The translations under genes and the position numbers were made by a program. This document shows, piece by piece, positions 26,885 through 35,851 of a DNA stretch of 64,000 nucleotides. Source of the DNA: CAVSLM01 sp963728895 (lineage in GTDB: Bacteria; Pseudomonadota; Gammaproteobacteria; JBBQDK01); assembly GCA_963728895.1 (NCBI GenBank), contig CAVSLM010000005.1, positions 62,001-126,000 of the forward strand, in the 5' to 3' direction. The stretch's first letter is position 1. Every line of letters starts with the position of its first letter. The notes beneath the pieces were generated by a model that saw nothing but the letters and a program-made list of their open reading frames with translations, was not told the origin of the DNA and did no database searches.

Positions 26885-28096
26885 ATGAGAATCCTACTGT
26901 TCGGTGCCCCCGGGTCGGGCAAGGGCACGCAGGCCAAGCTGCTGGTCGAAAGGCACGAGGTACCGCAGATTTCCACCGGCGACCTGCTGCGCGCTGCAGT
27001 GGCCGCCGACTCGCCGTTGGGACGGCAGGCCAAGGCGGCCATGGACGCCGGTCAGCTGGTTTCCGACGAGATCGTGCTTGGCATGATCCGTGAGCGCCTG
27101 GGCCAGGCCGACGCGGCACGGGGCTTCATCCTCGACGGTTTCCCTCGCAACATCCCCCAGGCCCAGGCGCTCGACGCCATGCTGCTCGAAATGGGCCAGC
27201 CGCTGCAGCTGGCGCTGCTGGTGGAGGTCGACGTCGACGTGCTGTTGCAGCGCCTGACCGGGCGGCGCACCTGCGAGTCGTGCGGGCAGATGTACAACAT
27301 CTACACCTCGCCCTCCAAGCTCGACGACCAGTGCGACAAGTGCGGTGGCAACCTGCGCCACCGCGCCGACGACAATGAGGAAACCATCAGCAACCGGTTG
27401 CGGGTCTACGAGGCCCAGACCGCCCCGCTCATCGATTACTACCGTTCGCAGGGCAAGCTGCGTTCGGTGCAGGGCGTGGGCGAGATCGGAGACATCTTCG
27501 CCGCCGTGAACAAGATCGTCGACCCCATCGCCCGCGGCGAAGTCGAACTCGCCGCAATTGCCGAGCCCGCCCCGGGGCCGGCTCGACGCAGTACGGCTGC
27601 GAAGAGCCCGCGGCGGGCCGCGGTGCGCGAGACGGTTTCCGCCGGTTCACCCGGCGCGCCCGACGCACAGAATGCCACCTCCGAGGAGGCGAGCCCGCCA
27701 CCTGCGGCCAGGCGGCAGCCGGACGCGCGCAAGAAGGCCGCCGCGAAGCAGAAACCCGCAGCCGACAAGCGCCTGGCAGCGGGCAAGAAGGCTGCCGCGG
27801 CGGGACAGTCGCCGGCCCGGAAGAGTGCGGCCAAGAAGAGCGCCGCGAAGAAAACGGTCAAGAAGAAGCCCGTCACCCGCAAGAAAGCCACGCCCAGGAA
27901 GCCGGCAGCGAAGAAAGCTGCACCGAAGAAGGCCGCGCCGAAGAAGCCTGTGGCGAAAAAGGCTCCCAAAAAGAAGGCCGGGCAGAAGAAGGCGGTGACC
28001 AGGAAAACTCCTGCGCGCACCAAGGCGGCTGCCCGGGGGAGCGCCGCCGGGCCTCGCCGTACCACGGCGCGCCGCGCTGCGCGCAAGCACCGTTAG
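26885..28096 (+). CDS. adk: Adenylate kinase with a histone H1-like basic C-terminal tail
   Basis: Adenylate kinase (AMP + ATP to 2 ADP). Residues 1-220 are a normal enzyme: GAPGSGKGTQAKLL (P-loop), GFILDGFPRN (AMP site), and a zinc-type LID with CESCGQMY and CDKCGG (two CxxC). The remaining 180 or so residues are almost only Lys, Ala, Pro and Arg. They contain repeated KKAAPKKAAPKK-like and KSAAKKSAAKK-like runs, resembling histone H1-type bacterial proteins such as AlgP. The total is 403 residues against the usual 214-220. The frame stays open and codon use is regular. The tail may bind nucleic acid or localise the enzyme (inference). It is divergent from a PPi-metabolism cluster. Confidence 0.92.
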   Translation: MRILLFGAPGSGKGTQAKLLVERHEVPQISTGDLLRAAVAADSPLGRQAKAAMDAGQLVSDEIVLGMIRERLGQADAARGFILDGFPRNIPQAQALDAMLLEMGQPLQLALLVEVDVDVLLQRLTGRRTCESCGQMYNIYTSPSKLDDQCDKCGGNLRHRADDNEETISNRLRVYEAQTAPLIDYYRSQGKLRSVQGVGEIGDIFAAVNKIVDPIARGEVELAAIAEPAPGPARRSTAAKSPRRAAVRETVSAGSPGAPDAQNATSEEASPPPAARRQPDARKKAAAKQKPAADKRLAAGKKAAAAGQSPARKSAAKKSAAKKTVKKKPVTRKKATPRKPAAKKAAPKKAAPKKPVAKKAPKKKAGQKKAVTRKTPARTKAAARGSAAGPRRTTARRAARKHR

Positions 28097-28299
28097 CCCG
28101 GACCGGCGCCCGCCCGGCGCGGTGGGCCGCGGCGGACAATCCCGCGCCGTCGCGGGAGAATGCTTCGAATTCCGCTAAACTGCACAAGACCCCTGCGGCC
28201 GCTCGCCAGGCTGTGACCTGTGCCATTCACACCGGTGCGGAATCGGCGCTAGAGTACCGTCCACAGGCGAGGTGGTCGCCCGCAGAAGGAGTACTCGAC

Positions 28300-28980
28300 A
28301 TGAACCCGAGTGAACACGCCAATTCCGGCCGCATGCGGAGGCGCCGACCTGGGCAGCGCAGTCCGCTGGCGGCCTGCGTTGCACTTCTGGGCGCGCTGGC
28401 CGTCGGAACGCCGGCGCTTGCCGCCCAATCCGAGCAGGCCATGCAGCCGGGGTGGTTCTTCGGCGGCGGCTTGCGCGCCCCCGCGGAATCTTCGCGTCCG
28501 GAGTCCTACCTCGACGGAGTGACTTTCGCCGACCCGGCGTTGCGTGCCGATCCGGGCTGGAAGTTGTTCGGCGGCTATCGGTTCGCTCCCCAATGGTCGG
28601 TGGAAGCGGCCTACGTGGACGATACCGGCGCCCACGCCGACGAGTGGAACCGCGTCGGATCCCAGGATCTCGCGCCGCCGCTGCCCTATGCCGTGCAGGG
28701 CTTCTCGCTGGCCGGCAGCCGCCGTCTGGATCCCGCAGGCGACCTGTCGCTGTTCGGCGGCGTGGGGCTGTTCGGTCCCAATGCCGGTGCCTTGCGCGCC
28801 GATGCCGCCCTACCGCTGTACGATGCCGGGCGTCTCGGCGGGATGGACCTTACCTACGGGTTCGGTGGCGAGTACGCAGCGGGGGATCATCTCAGCCTGA
28901 GCGCGGGCTGGCAACGTTATTCCTTCGAGCGCGACGCCGTCGATCTGTTTTCCGCGGGGCTACGGTACCGCTTCAAGTAG
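28300..28980 (+). CDS. Outer-membrane beta-barrel protein, OmpA/OmpW-like
   Basis: A 226-residue secreted protein. A signal peptide (about residues 20-41, ending GTPALA|AQ) precedes a beta-barrel-like pattern: GWFFGGGLRA, LFGGYRFAPQWSVEAAYV, LFGGVGLFG, GGEYAAGDHLSLSAGWQRY. It ends in FSAGLRYRFK, with the aromatic penultimate pattern of outer-membrane barrels although the last residue is Lys. The Shine-Dalgarno AGAAGGAG at 28284-28291 supports ATG 28300; ATG 28333 (MRRRRPG) is possible and gives a more typical signal. Its specific function is unknown. Confidence 0.65.
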   Translation: MNPSEHANSGRMRRRRPGQRSPLAACVALLGALAVGTPALAAQSEQAMQPGWFFGGGLRAPAESSRPESYLDGVTFADPALRADPGWKLFGGYRFAPQWSVEAAYVDDTGAHADEWNRVGSQDLAPPLPYAVQGFSLAGSRRLDPAGDLSLFGGVGLFGPNAGALRADAALPLYDAGRLGGMDLTYGFGGEYAAGDHLSLSAGWQRYSFERDAVDLFSAGLRYRFK

Positions 28981-29030
28981 TTTCCGGTCGCGGGCGGCGG
29001 CAATGGCATCGCCGCCGCCCGCCGGCAGCT

Positions 29031-30375
29031 TCACTGCCCTTCCAGCCACACGTCGACCCAACCCCAGAAGCGTTCCAGGAAGCGCCGGTGCCACGGTCGC
29101 CGGCGCCACTCGCGATAGTCGATTTCCTCGCAGTTGCGGAAATCGGCTTCGAACATCGCCTGCACCTCGGCCGCAAAACGGCGGTCGGCGATTTCCTGGT
29201 TGGCCTCGAGATTCCAGCGCAGGTTCCAGCGATCGACGTTGCTCGATCCGATGCTGACCCAGTCGTCGCATAGCAGCACCTTCATGTGCAGGACCCGTGG
29301 CTGGTATTCGAATACCCGCACGGCGTGGCGCAGCAGACCGGTGTAGAAGCGCCGTCCGGCATGGCGTACCGCCGGCAGGTCGGTGCGCGGTCCGGGCAGC
29401 ATCAGCCGCACGTCCGCCCCGCGCTGCGCCGCGCGCCGCAGGGCGCGGCGCATCTTCCAGGAAGGCACGAAATAACCGGTGGCAAGCCAGACGTGGTGCC
29501 TCGCACTGCGCACCCGGGTGATGAACGAGCGCTTGATCTCGCTGCGCAAGGGTCCCTGACTGGTCACGACCCGGCCGAACCCGCCGCGTGCGGACTCCGC
29601 CGGCGCGCAAGACGCGTCTGTATCGGGGCTGCAGGCGCCATCGCCGGAGCGCGGTGCCGCGGTTTGGCGCCGGCACTGCCCGGACGAGGCCGGCGCCTCG
29701 ATGGCCGCATGCTGCGTGCCCGCAAGGTGCCGCTGCTTCGCTCCAGCGCCGCCAGTTGTGCTCGAACAGGTGCCGATAGTCGAGCACGTTCGGTCCGCGC
29801 ACCTCCACCATGGTTTCGCGCCAGGCACGTTCGGCGCGCACCGCGGGATCGAATTCATCGGTGAGGCCGGTGCCGCCGACGAAGGCGACTGCGTCGTCCG
29901 CCAGCAGCAGCTTGCGGTGATCGCGCAGCAGATACCGGCGCAGCTCTCCGTAGCGCAGCGGATTGTGAAAGGCGAGCTGCACCGCCGCGCCGAGCAGGCG
30001 ATCCCGGTCGTGGCGGGCCAGGGAATAGGCGCCGAAGTGATCGAGCAGCATCCGTACCATGACGCCGCGGGTGCTCGCCGCGATCAGCGCGTCGGCGAAG
30101 CGGCTGAACAACGTGCCGGAAACCGCCAGATAGAATTCCAGGTCCACGCGCAGCCGCGCGCCGTGGATGGCCTCCAGCATGGCCGGAAAAAACTGATCGC
30201 CGTCGACGAGCAGCTTGAAGCGGTTGCCCTCGCGCCAGGGGAAGCGGTAGCCGTTTTTGCGGTGGGGGACCAAGCGACGGGACGCGGGGTCAGCCGCCGG
30301 TCGCGCGCCGTGGCGCGGGCTCCGGCGCGCGCGCGAGGCGGGACGCGGCGGTGCGGCCCGCGTACAGGCAGTCAC
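29031..30375 (-). pseudogene. Phospholipase D-type cardiolipin synthase (ClsB-like), one frameshift
   Basis: A membrane-associated enzyme that makes cardiolipin or transfers phosphatidyl groups. Two HKD motifs occur: HRKLLLADDAVAFVGGTGL (first) and HMKVLLCDDWVSIGSSNVD (second), the hallmark of the PLD family. The first half reads from GTG 30375 (FKLLVDGDQFFPAMLEAI) to about 29735, then the frame shifts. The second half runs to a stop at 29031. The 1345-nt span is one base over a codon multiple. Both active-site halves are intact, so a sequence error would restore a normal 448-codon gene. It overlaps a cyclopropane-synthase remnant at its start. Confidence 0.8.
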
Positions 30376-30589
30376 GGGTGAGCGTCACCCTGTCGAGGCG
30401 CATCGCCATCTGGACCTGGAAGACCACCAGTTGCCGGAACAGGAAGGCGGCTTCGCATGCCGCGAGATAGAACTCCCACATGCGGCAGAAACGCTCGCCG
30501 AATCGCGCCGCGATCTCGAGCCTGGTGGGTTCCGCAAACCGCCGGCGCCGGGCTGCCAGCATGCTCTGCTCGAGCTTGTGCAGCACCAT
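30290..30589 (-). pseudogene. C-terminal fragment of cyclopropane-fatty-acyl-phospholipid synthase
   Basis: A 99-codon frame from ATG 30589 whose residues 28-75 match the C-terminal end of Cfa-type synthases (RFCRMWEFYLAACEAAF, then QLVVFQVQMAM and VPLTRDYL-like VTLTRDCLY). The SAM-binding N-terminal two-thirds is absent; upstream sequence is unrelated. The last 22 or so codons run on into the PLD gene, overlapping its GTG start by 86 nt. It lies behind a plausible promoter, so it may still be transcribed. Whether it is a relic or a small protein cannot be decided. Confidence 0.6.
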
Positions 30590-30622
30590 GGTCGATCCCT
30601 CGTCCCTGGGTCATCCTTCAAG

Positions 30623-30651
30623 AACATAGTGCTGCCCCGCGGAGGGGTCAA
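30623..30651 (-). promoter_or_regulatory. Candidate sigma70 promoter for the Cfa fragment and PLD gene
   Basis: On the minus strand TTGACC (30651-30646) and TATGTT (30628-30623) lie 17 bp apart. The start of the 99-codon frame is 34 bp below the -10. This is one of the best -35/-10 pairs in the window, but it is prediction only. Confidence 0.55.
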
Positions 30652-30744
30652 GAACGCACGCCGCCGGCCCGCTTGTGCTTTGGAGACCGGACGGTATCAT
30701 GGCTGCGCGTTCGACCGACTCCCGGCATCATCAGGGCAACGTCA

Positions 30745-31257
30745 TTGAATCCACTGTTCAAAGTCTTCCTGGACATCTGTCTGCTCAAGGCCGGTCCCCA
30801 GGACCTGCCGGCGTCTTCCTTTCTGCTGGGCCTGGCAGTGCTGAGCTACGTGCTGATCGGGGTGGTGATCTACATCCCGGAATCCGAATTCGGCGAAGCC
30901 CTGGCCTGGACGCTGCTCGACACGGTGCTGCTCGCCAGCCTGGCCTGGGTTGGACTGCAGTGGCGTGGCTATCCGAAGCGCTTCGGTCAGACCTTCACGG
31001 CACTGGCCGGATGCGGTGCACTGCTGGGTCTGCTCGGCTGGCCGCTCATTCTTTGGCTGTACCGCAGCGCCCCGCCGGCGGCGCCGGCGCTTCCTTCACT
31101 GTTGCTCCTGGTGCTGCTCGGCTGGAACGTGGTGGTGATCGGTCACGTGGTGCGCCATGCGCTTTCGGTGCCCTATCCGATTGGTGTGCTGCTCGCCGTG
31201 CTCTACGTGGTCCTGTCCTGGAACCTGTCGGAGCTGCTGTTTCCCGGGGGTGCCTGA
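30745..31257 (+). CDS. Small inner-membrane protein, Mpl-linked
   Basis: A 170-residue hydrophobic protein (LNPLFKVFLDICLLKAGPQD...) with four or five predicted transmembrane segments (LLGLAVLSYVLIGVVIYI, LLDTVLLASLAWVGLQW, ALAGCGALLGLLGWPLILWL, LPSLLLLVLLGWNVVVIGHV, YPIGVLLAVLYVVLSW). A TTG start at 30745 is inferred from the family-like N-terminus; no ATG or GTG fits. It ends one base before the mpl ATG. A protein of this type often precedes mpl in gammaproteobacteria; its role is unknown. Confidence 0.6.
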   Translation: MNPLFKVFLDICLLKAGPQDLPASSFLLGLAVLSYVLIGVVIYIPESEFGEALAWTLLDTVLLASLAWVGLQWRGYPKRFGQTFTALAGCGALLGLLGWPLILWLYRSAPPAAPALPSLLLLVLLGWNVVVIGHVVRHALSVPYPIGVLLAVLYVVLSWNLSELLFPGGA

Positions 31258-31258
31258 G

Positions 31259-32667
31259 ATGCACATCCACATCCTCGGTATCTGCGGGACCTTCATGGGT
31301 GGGGTGGCGCTGCTGGCCCGCGCCGCCGGGCACGAGCGTGAGCGGCTCCGACGCCAGCGTTTATCCGCCCATGAGCACGCAGCTCGCCGCCGAGGGCATC
31401 GCGCTGCGCGAGGGATACGCACCCGGGCACCTGGATCCCGCGCCTGACTGCGTGGTGGTGGGCAACGTCATGAGCCGTGGCAATCCGGCGGTGGAGTATC
31501 TGCTGGAGCGCGGGCTTGTCTATCGCTCCGGGCCGCAGTGGCTCGCCGAGAACGTCCTGCAGGAGCGCTGGGTGCTGGCGGTGGCGGGCACGCACGGCAA
31601 GACCACCACCGCGAGCCTGCTCGCCTGGATGCTGGAACAGGCCGGTCTCGCCCCCGGCTTCCTCATCGGGGGCGTGCCGCAGAACTTCGGCGTTTCCGCG
31701 CGGCTCGGTGGCGGTCCGCACTTCGTGGTCGAGGCCGACGAATACGACACCGCCTTCTTCGACAAGCGCGCCAAGTTCGTCCACTACCGCCCGCGCACCG
31801 TGGTGCTCAACAACCTCGAATTCGACCATGCCGACATCTATCCGGACCTCGCAGCGATCCAGCGCCAGTTCCATCACCTGATGCGCACCGTTCCCGGCAG
31901 CGGGCTGGTGCATGAGCAACGCCGACGATGCCCGGCTCGAGGAGGTGCTGGCGATGGGCTGCTGGACACCGGTGGAGCGGTTCTCGATCCTGGGCAATCC
32001 GGCGGCGCGCTGGCAGGCGCGAGCCCTGGCGCCCGACTGCAGCCGCTTCGAGGTGTTCGTCGACGAGCGCAGTGACGGTGTCGCCGAGTGGGCGCTGCTC
32101 GGGCGGCACAATATGGCCAATGCCCTGGCGGCCATCGCCGCCGCCGCGCATGCCGGGGTAGCACCCGCCGCGGCGGTGGCTGCGCTCGCGCAATTCCGAA
32201 ACGTGCGCCGGCGCCTTGAGGTGTGCGGCACGGTGGACGGCGTCACGGTATACGATGACTTCGCCCATCATCCGACCGCGATCGCCACGACCCTGGAGGG
32301 ACTGCGCGGGCGCGTCGGGCAGGCGCGCATCGTGGCGCTGCTCGAACCGCGTTCGAATACCATGCGCATGGGCGTGCACAAGGATACGCTCGGCCCGGCA
32401 TTGAACGGCGCCGACGCCGTATTGATGTATCAACCGCCCAACCTGGGCTGGGATCTCGCGCCGGTGCTGGAAGCCCTGGGCGGAAAGGGCGGCGCAGAGC
32501 ATTCCATCGATGCCCTGGTGCAGCGCGCCGTGGAGTCGGCGCGGCCGGGCGATCACCTGCTGGTGATGAGCAACGGCGCCTTCGGCGGCATACACGAGCG
32601 GCTGCTCGCGGCGCTGCGGGCGCGCGCGGCCGGCCACGCACAGGCCGTTCCCGTGGCCGGCGCGTGA
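31259..32667 (+). pseudogene. mpl: UDP-N-acetylmuramate:L-Ala-gamma-D-Glu-mDAP ligase, two frameshifts
   Basis: Mpl recycles murein tripeptide by ligating it to UDP-MurNAc in the cytosol. Three consecutive frames together give a whole protein. MHIHILGICGTFMGGVALLARAAGHE comes first. After an extra C at about 31333 the reading continues SGSDASVYPPMSTQL and AVAGTHGKTTTASLLAWML (P-loop), then FVVEADEYDTAFFDKRAKFVHY. After another extra base at about 31912 it reads SNADDARLEEVL and VYDDFAHHPTAI. The span is 1409 nt, two over a codon multiple, giving 469 codons when corrected. Two independent one-base insertions in an otherwise well-conserved gene suggest error rather than decay. Confidence 0.85.
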
Positions 32668-33305
32668 TGGCTGTGCCGGCCGGCGACCCCAGGGCTGATG
32701 CGGTGACGCTCGCGATCACCGGTGCCTCGGGGGCGGCCTATGCGCTGCGTCTCATGGAATGCCTGATCGGCGCCGGGCGAAGCATCTATGTGCTGGTGTC
32801 GGCGCCCGGGCAGATGGTGCTCTCCATGGAAGCGGACCTGAAGCTCCCGGGCCAGCCGGCGCAGCTTGCCCAGCTGCTGCAGCAACGCTACGCCGCCGCA
32901 CCGGGACAGATCCGGGCCTTCGGCCGCGAGCAATGGACGGCACCGGTCGCCAGCGGCTCTTCCGCACCGCGCGCCATGGTGGTGTGTCCCTGCACCACCG
33001 GGACACTGTCGGCGATCGCCTGCGGTGCCAGCAACAATCTGATCGACCGTGCCGCGGACGTAGTGCTGAAGGAAGGCGGTAAGCTCATCCTGGTGCCGCG
33101 GGAGACGCCGCTCTCCGCCGTGCACCTCGCGAACATGCTGCGCCTGGCGCGCCTCGGGGTGGTCATACTTCCCGCCAACCCCGGCTTTTACCATCGCCCA
33201 CAGAATGTGGGCGACCTGGTGGATTTCGTGGTCGCGCGCATCCTCGATCAGCTCGGGGTGGAGCACAGTCTGGTGCCGCGTTGGGGCGGGGAGGAAGGCG
33301 GGTGA
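32667..33305 (+). CDS. ubiX: Flavin prenyltransferase UbiX
   Basis: Prenylates FMN to make the cofactor of the UbiD decarboxylase of ubiquinone synthesis; cytosolic dodecamer. 212 residues with the flavin-site opening LAITGASGAAYALRLM, the central VVCPCTTGTLSAIACGASNNLIDRA, LILVPRETPLSAVHLANML and PANPGFYHRPQ. ATG 32667 overlaps mpl's stop as TGATG, and its stop overlaps the next gene's GTG. The operon is mpl-ubiX-Lon-domain. Confidence 0.95.
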   Translation: MAVPAGDPRADAVTLAITGASGAAYALRLMECLIGAGRSIYVLVSAPGQMVLSMEADLKLPGQPAQLAQLLQQRYAAAPGQIRAFGREQWTAPVASGSSAPRAMVVCPCTTGTLSAIACGASNNLIDRAADVVLKEGGKLILVPRETPLSAVHLANMLRLARLGVVILPANPGFYHRPQNVGDLVDFVVARILDQLGVEHSLVPRWGGEEGG

Positions 33306-33940
33306 GCGAGGCGCCGGAGGAGTCTTCCGGCCTGCCGTGCGCGGACCGCGAGAGCGGGACGGTGGAAATTCCGTTGTTTCCGCTGCACACGGTGCTGTTT
33401 CCCGGCGGACCGCTGCCGCTGCGCATCTTTGAGGCCCGCTACCTGGATATGGTGAGCGCATGCCTGCGCGCCGGCTGCGGCTTCGGCATCGGCCTGATCC
33501 GCACAGGCCGGGAGGTCGGTGAAGTCGCCGACACCTACGAGATGGGCACGCTCGCGCACATCGAGGACTGGCACAAGCGTCACGACGGGCTGCTCGGTAT
33601 CACGGTCGTGGGCCGTCAGCGCTTCCAGATCCTTTCGGTACGCGTGCAGCCCGACCAGCTCGCCATCGCCCGGGTCAATCTCCTGCCGCCCGAGGCGGCG
33701 CTCCCGCTGCCCGACATCTACCTGCCGCTGGCGGACGTCGCGCGCCACATCATCGAGCGCCTGGGCAACCACTACGCCAGTCTGCCGACCCATTACGGCG
33801 ACGCCGCCTGGGTGAGCTACCGACTCGCCGAACTGCTGCCGTTGCGCCTCGCGCAAAAGCAATATTTCCTGCAGCTGGACGATCCCCTGCAGCGCCTGGA
33901 GCGCCTGCGTCAGGTGCTGGACGGACTCAATCTGGCGTAG
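33302..33940 (+). CDS. Lon N-terminal-domain (substrate-binding) protein
   Basis: A 212-residue cytosolic protein made of the LON substrate-binding domain without ATPase or protease. Seen are IPLFPLHTVLFPGGPLPLRIFEARYLDMV, FGIGLIRTG, ADTYEMGTLAHIEDW, and LLGITVVGRQRFQIL. The start is GTG 33302, inside ubiX's stop, after GGAGGAAGGCGG. The C-terminal helices (LQRLERLRQVLDGL) match the family. A role in protein quality control is inferred from the domain only. Its stop lies next to a MITE-like copy. Confidence 0.88.
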   Translation: MSEAPEESSGLPCADRESGTVEIPLFPLHTVLFPGGPLPLRIFEARYLDMVSACLRAGCGFGIGLIRTGREVGEVADTYEMGTLAHIEDWHKRHDGLLGITVVGRQRFQILSVRVQPDQLAIARVNLLPPEAALPLPDIYLPLADVARHIIERLGNHYASLPTHYGDAAWVSYRLAELLPLRLAQKQYFLQLDDPLQRLERLRQVLDGLNLA

Positions 33941-34005
33941 CCGGTGCCAGGACGGTTGCGAACTCCGCCAGCTCGCGGGGTGTTGGTGAGATTTCCGGGA
34001 TAGCC
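33938..34005. repeat. MITE-like element, short copy 2
   Basis: About 65 bp with the family interior GCCAGGACGGTTGCGAACTC and CGCCAGCTCGCGGGGTGTTG, ending in GGTGAGATTTCCGGGATAGC. It is contiguous with the stop codon of the Lon-domain gene. It is the same short form as 43961-44028 and the right-hand end of 59685-59942. Confidence 0.65.
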
Positions 34006-34117
34006 CGGCGCGCTTGCCGGCGCGCCGCCAGACGTTCGGCGGGCCTGTTGCACGAAAGCGGTACCAGCGAGCGGAGTGGTCCCACGCGTCGTTGAGCGCG
34101 GGTAGCGACGTCTAAAA

Positions 34118-34175
34118 CCTGCGCCCCGTGGAGCGCAATCGCGCCGCCGGGAGCGACGGTCCCACAGGGGGATCG
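34118..34175 (+). repeat. Single REP-like unit
   Basis: GAGCGCAATCGCGCCGCCGG then GAGCGACGGTCCCACAGG. It is one arm of the dispersed REP family, lying between the Lon-domain gene and hemL. The gap from 33941 to 34265 (325 bp) holds only this unit, the MITE copy at 33938 and an unexplained spacer. Confidence 0.6.
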
Positions 34176-34265
34176 CCGCGTGTCGCAGGAACAGTGCTGC
34201 GACGTGGATGAGCGCAGCGCATCCACCCTTCCTGACGGGTCGCAACCGTGAATGTCGACTGCCGG

Positions 34266-35548
34266 CTAGAGCGTCGCGAACACCTGCTCGGCGGCCTGCA
34301 GCGTGAGATCGATTTCCGGCTCGCCATGTGCCGCGGAGACGAAGCCCGCTTCGTAGGCGGAAGGGGCGAGATAGACTCCGGCCTCCAGCATGCCGTGGAA
34401 GAACAGCCGGAAGCGGTCGGCGTCGCAGCGCATCACGTCCGGCGTAGCTCGCGACCTGCGGGGCGTCGGTGAAGAACAGCCCGAACATGCCCCCGACGCG
34501 GTTGCAGTGCAGGGCCACGCCGTTTTGCCGGGCGCGCTGCACCAGCCCGTCGGTGAGGCGGCGCATGCCGGTCTCGAGCCGTTCGAAGAAGCCCGGCCGC
34601 GAGATGATCTCCAGCGTCGCCAGCCCCGCGGCCAGCGCCACCGGATTTCCGGACAGCGTGCCGGCCTGATATACGGGGCCCAGCGGGGCGATCTGCGCCA
34701 TGATCTCGCGCCGCCCGCCGAAGGCGCCCACCGGCATGCCGCCGCCGATCACCTTGCCGAGCGTGGTGAGGTCGGGCCGGATGCCGTAGCGCGCCTGCGC
34801 GCCGCCCAGGGCGACCCGAAAGCCCGTCATCACCTCATCGAAGATCAGCACGCTGCCGATGCTCGTCGCAGATCTCGCGCAGGCCTTCCAGGAAACCCGG
34901 CACGGGCGGCACGCAGTTCATGTTGCCGGCGACCGGCTCGACGATCACGCAGGCGATCTGCTGGCCGACTTGTGCGAATGCCTCGCGCACCTGCTCCAGA
35001 TCGTTGTAGGTCACGGTGAGGGTGTGCTCGGCAAGCGCCGCGGGCACGCCGGGCGAGGTGGGCACGCCGAGGGTGAGCGCGCCGGAGCCGGCCTTGACCA
35101 GCAGCGAATCGGAGTGGCCGTGATAGCAGCCCTCGAACTTGAGGATCTTGTCGCGCCCGGTGTAGCCGCGCGCCAGGCGGATGGCGCTCATGGTCGCCTC
35201 GGTGCCCGAGTTGACCATGCGCACCAGCTCCATGGACGGCACCAGCGCGCACAGCCGGTCCGCCATCTGCGTCTCGACCACCGTCGGTGCGCCGAATCCC
35301 AGTCCGCGCGCGGCCGCCTCCTGCACTGCGCGCACCACCTCGGGATGCGCGTGGCCGACGATCATCGGTCCCCAGGAGCCCACGTAGTCGATGTAGCGCC
35401 GATCGCTTTCGGAAATCAGATACGCACCTTCGGCGCGCTTGAAGAACAGCGGCTCGCCGCCCACGCCGCGAAAGGCGCGCACCGGAGAGTTGACGCCGCC
35501 GGGAATGTGGCGTTGGGCCTGCTCGAACAGCTCGTGCGAACGGGTCAT
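34266..35548 (-). pseudogene. hemL: Glutamate-1-semialdehyde 2,1-aminomutase, two frameshifts
   Basis: A PLP enzyme of the C5 tetrapyrrole pathway that converts glutamate-1-semialdehyde to 5-aminolevulinate. Parts in order: LFEQAQRHIPGGVNSPVRAF, YIDYVGSWGPMIVGHAHPEV, FEGCYHGHSDSLLVKAGSGA; then, after an extra C at about 34858, LIFDEVMTGFRVALGGAQ and TTLGKVIGGGMPVGAFGG (PLP lysine in GKVIGGG). After an extra base at about 34438 the C-terminus reads ADRFRLFFHGMLEAGVYLAP to TAG at 34266. The span is 1283 nt, two over a codon multiple; correction gives 426 residues, the normal size. hemL is essential in organisms of this type, which argues for sequence error. Confidence 0.88.
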
Positions 35549-35637
35549 CGGATGCTCCTGCGCAGTGGAGGGCGAAGCGGCAGCGGCGCGGACCACGCCT
35601 GGCGGGCAAGGCGCCGCAGCGACGCCGGGCGCACATT

Positions 35638-35851
35638 TTAGCCCGAAAAGTCTCACCAGCCGACCAGCGGCTGACCGGCAAGTGTACGAATCGAGGCGAA
35701 GATCTGGCATATTTCACGATCTCCGAACCATGACACGCTGTTCGCGCCGGCAAGTGAATGGATCGCGGGGAAGATCTGGCATACTTCGCGACTGGGAATA
35801 ATGACACTCTGTTCACGCCGCCGGCCTATCCCGGTTCTGGCGGTTTCTCGC
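35638..35851. repeat. MITE-like element, copy 3 with internal duplication
   Basis: The left terminal repeat TTAGCCCGAAAAGTCTCACC (35638-35657) is followed by the hairpin ACCAGCGGCTGACCGG. Two tandem versions of the 72-bp interior follow (35678-35748 and 35749-35820), each with AAGATCTGGCAT and GACAC. The right end is missing and the element stops directly at the thiE stop codon. It occupies nearly all of the hemL-thiE gap. Confidence 0.7.
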
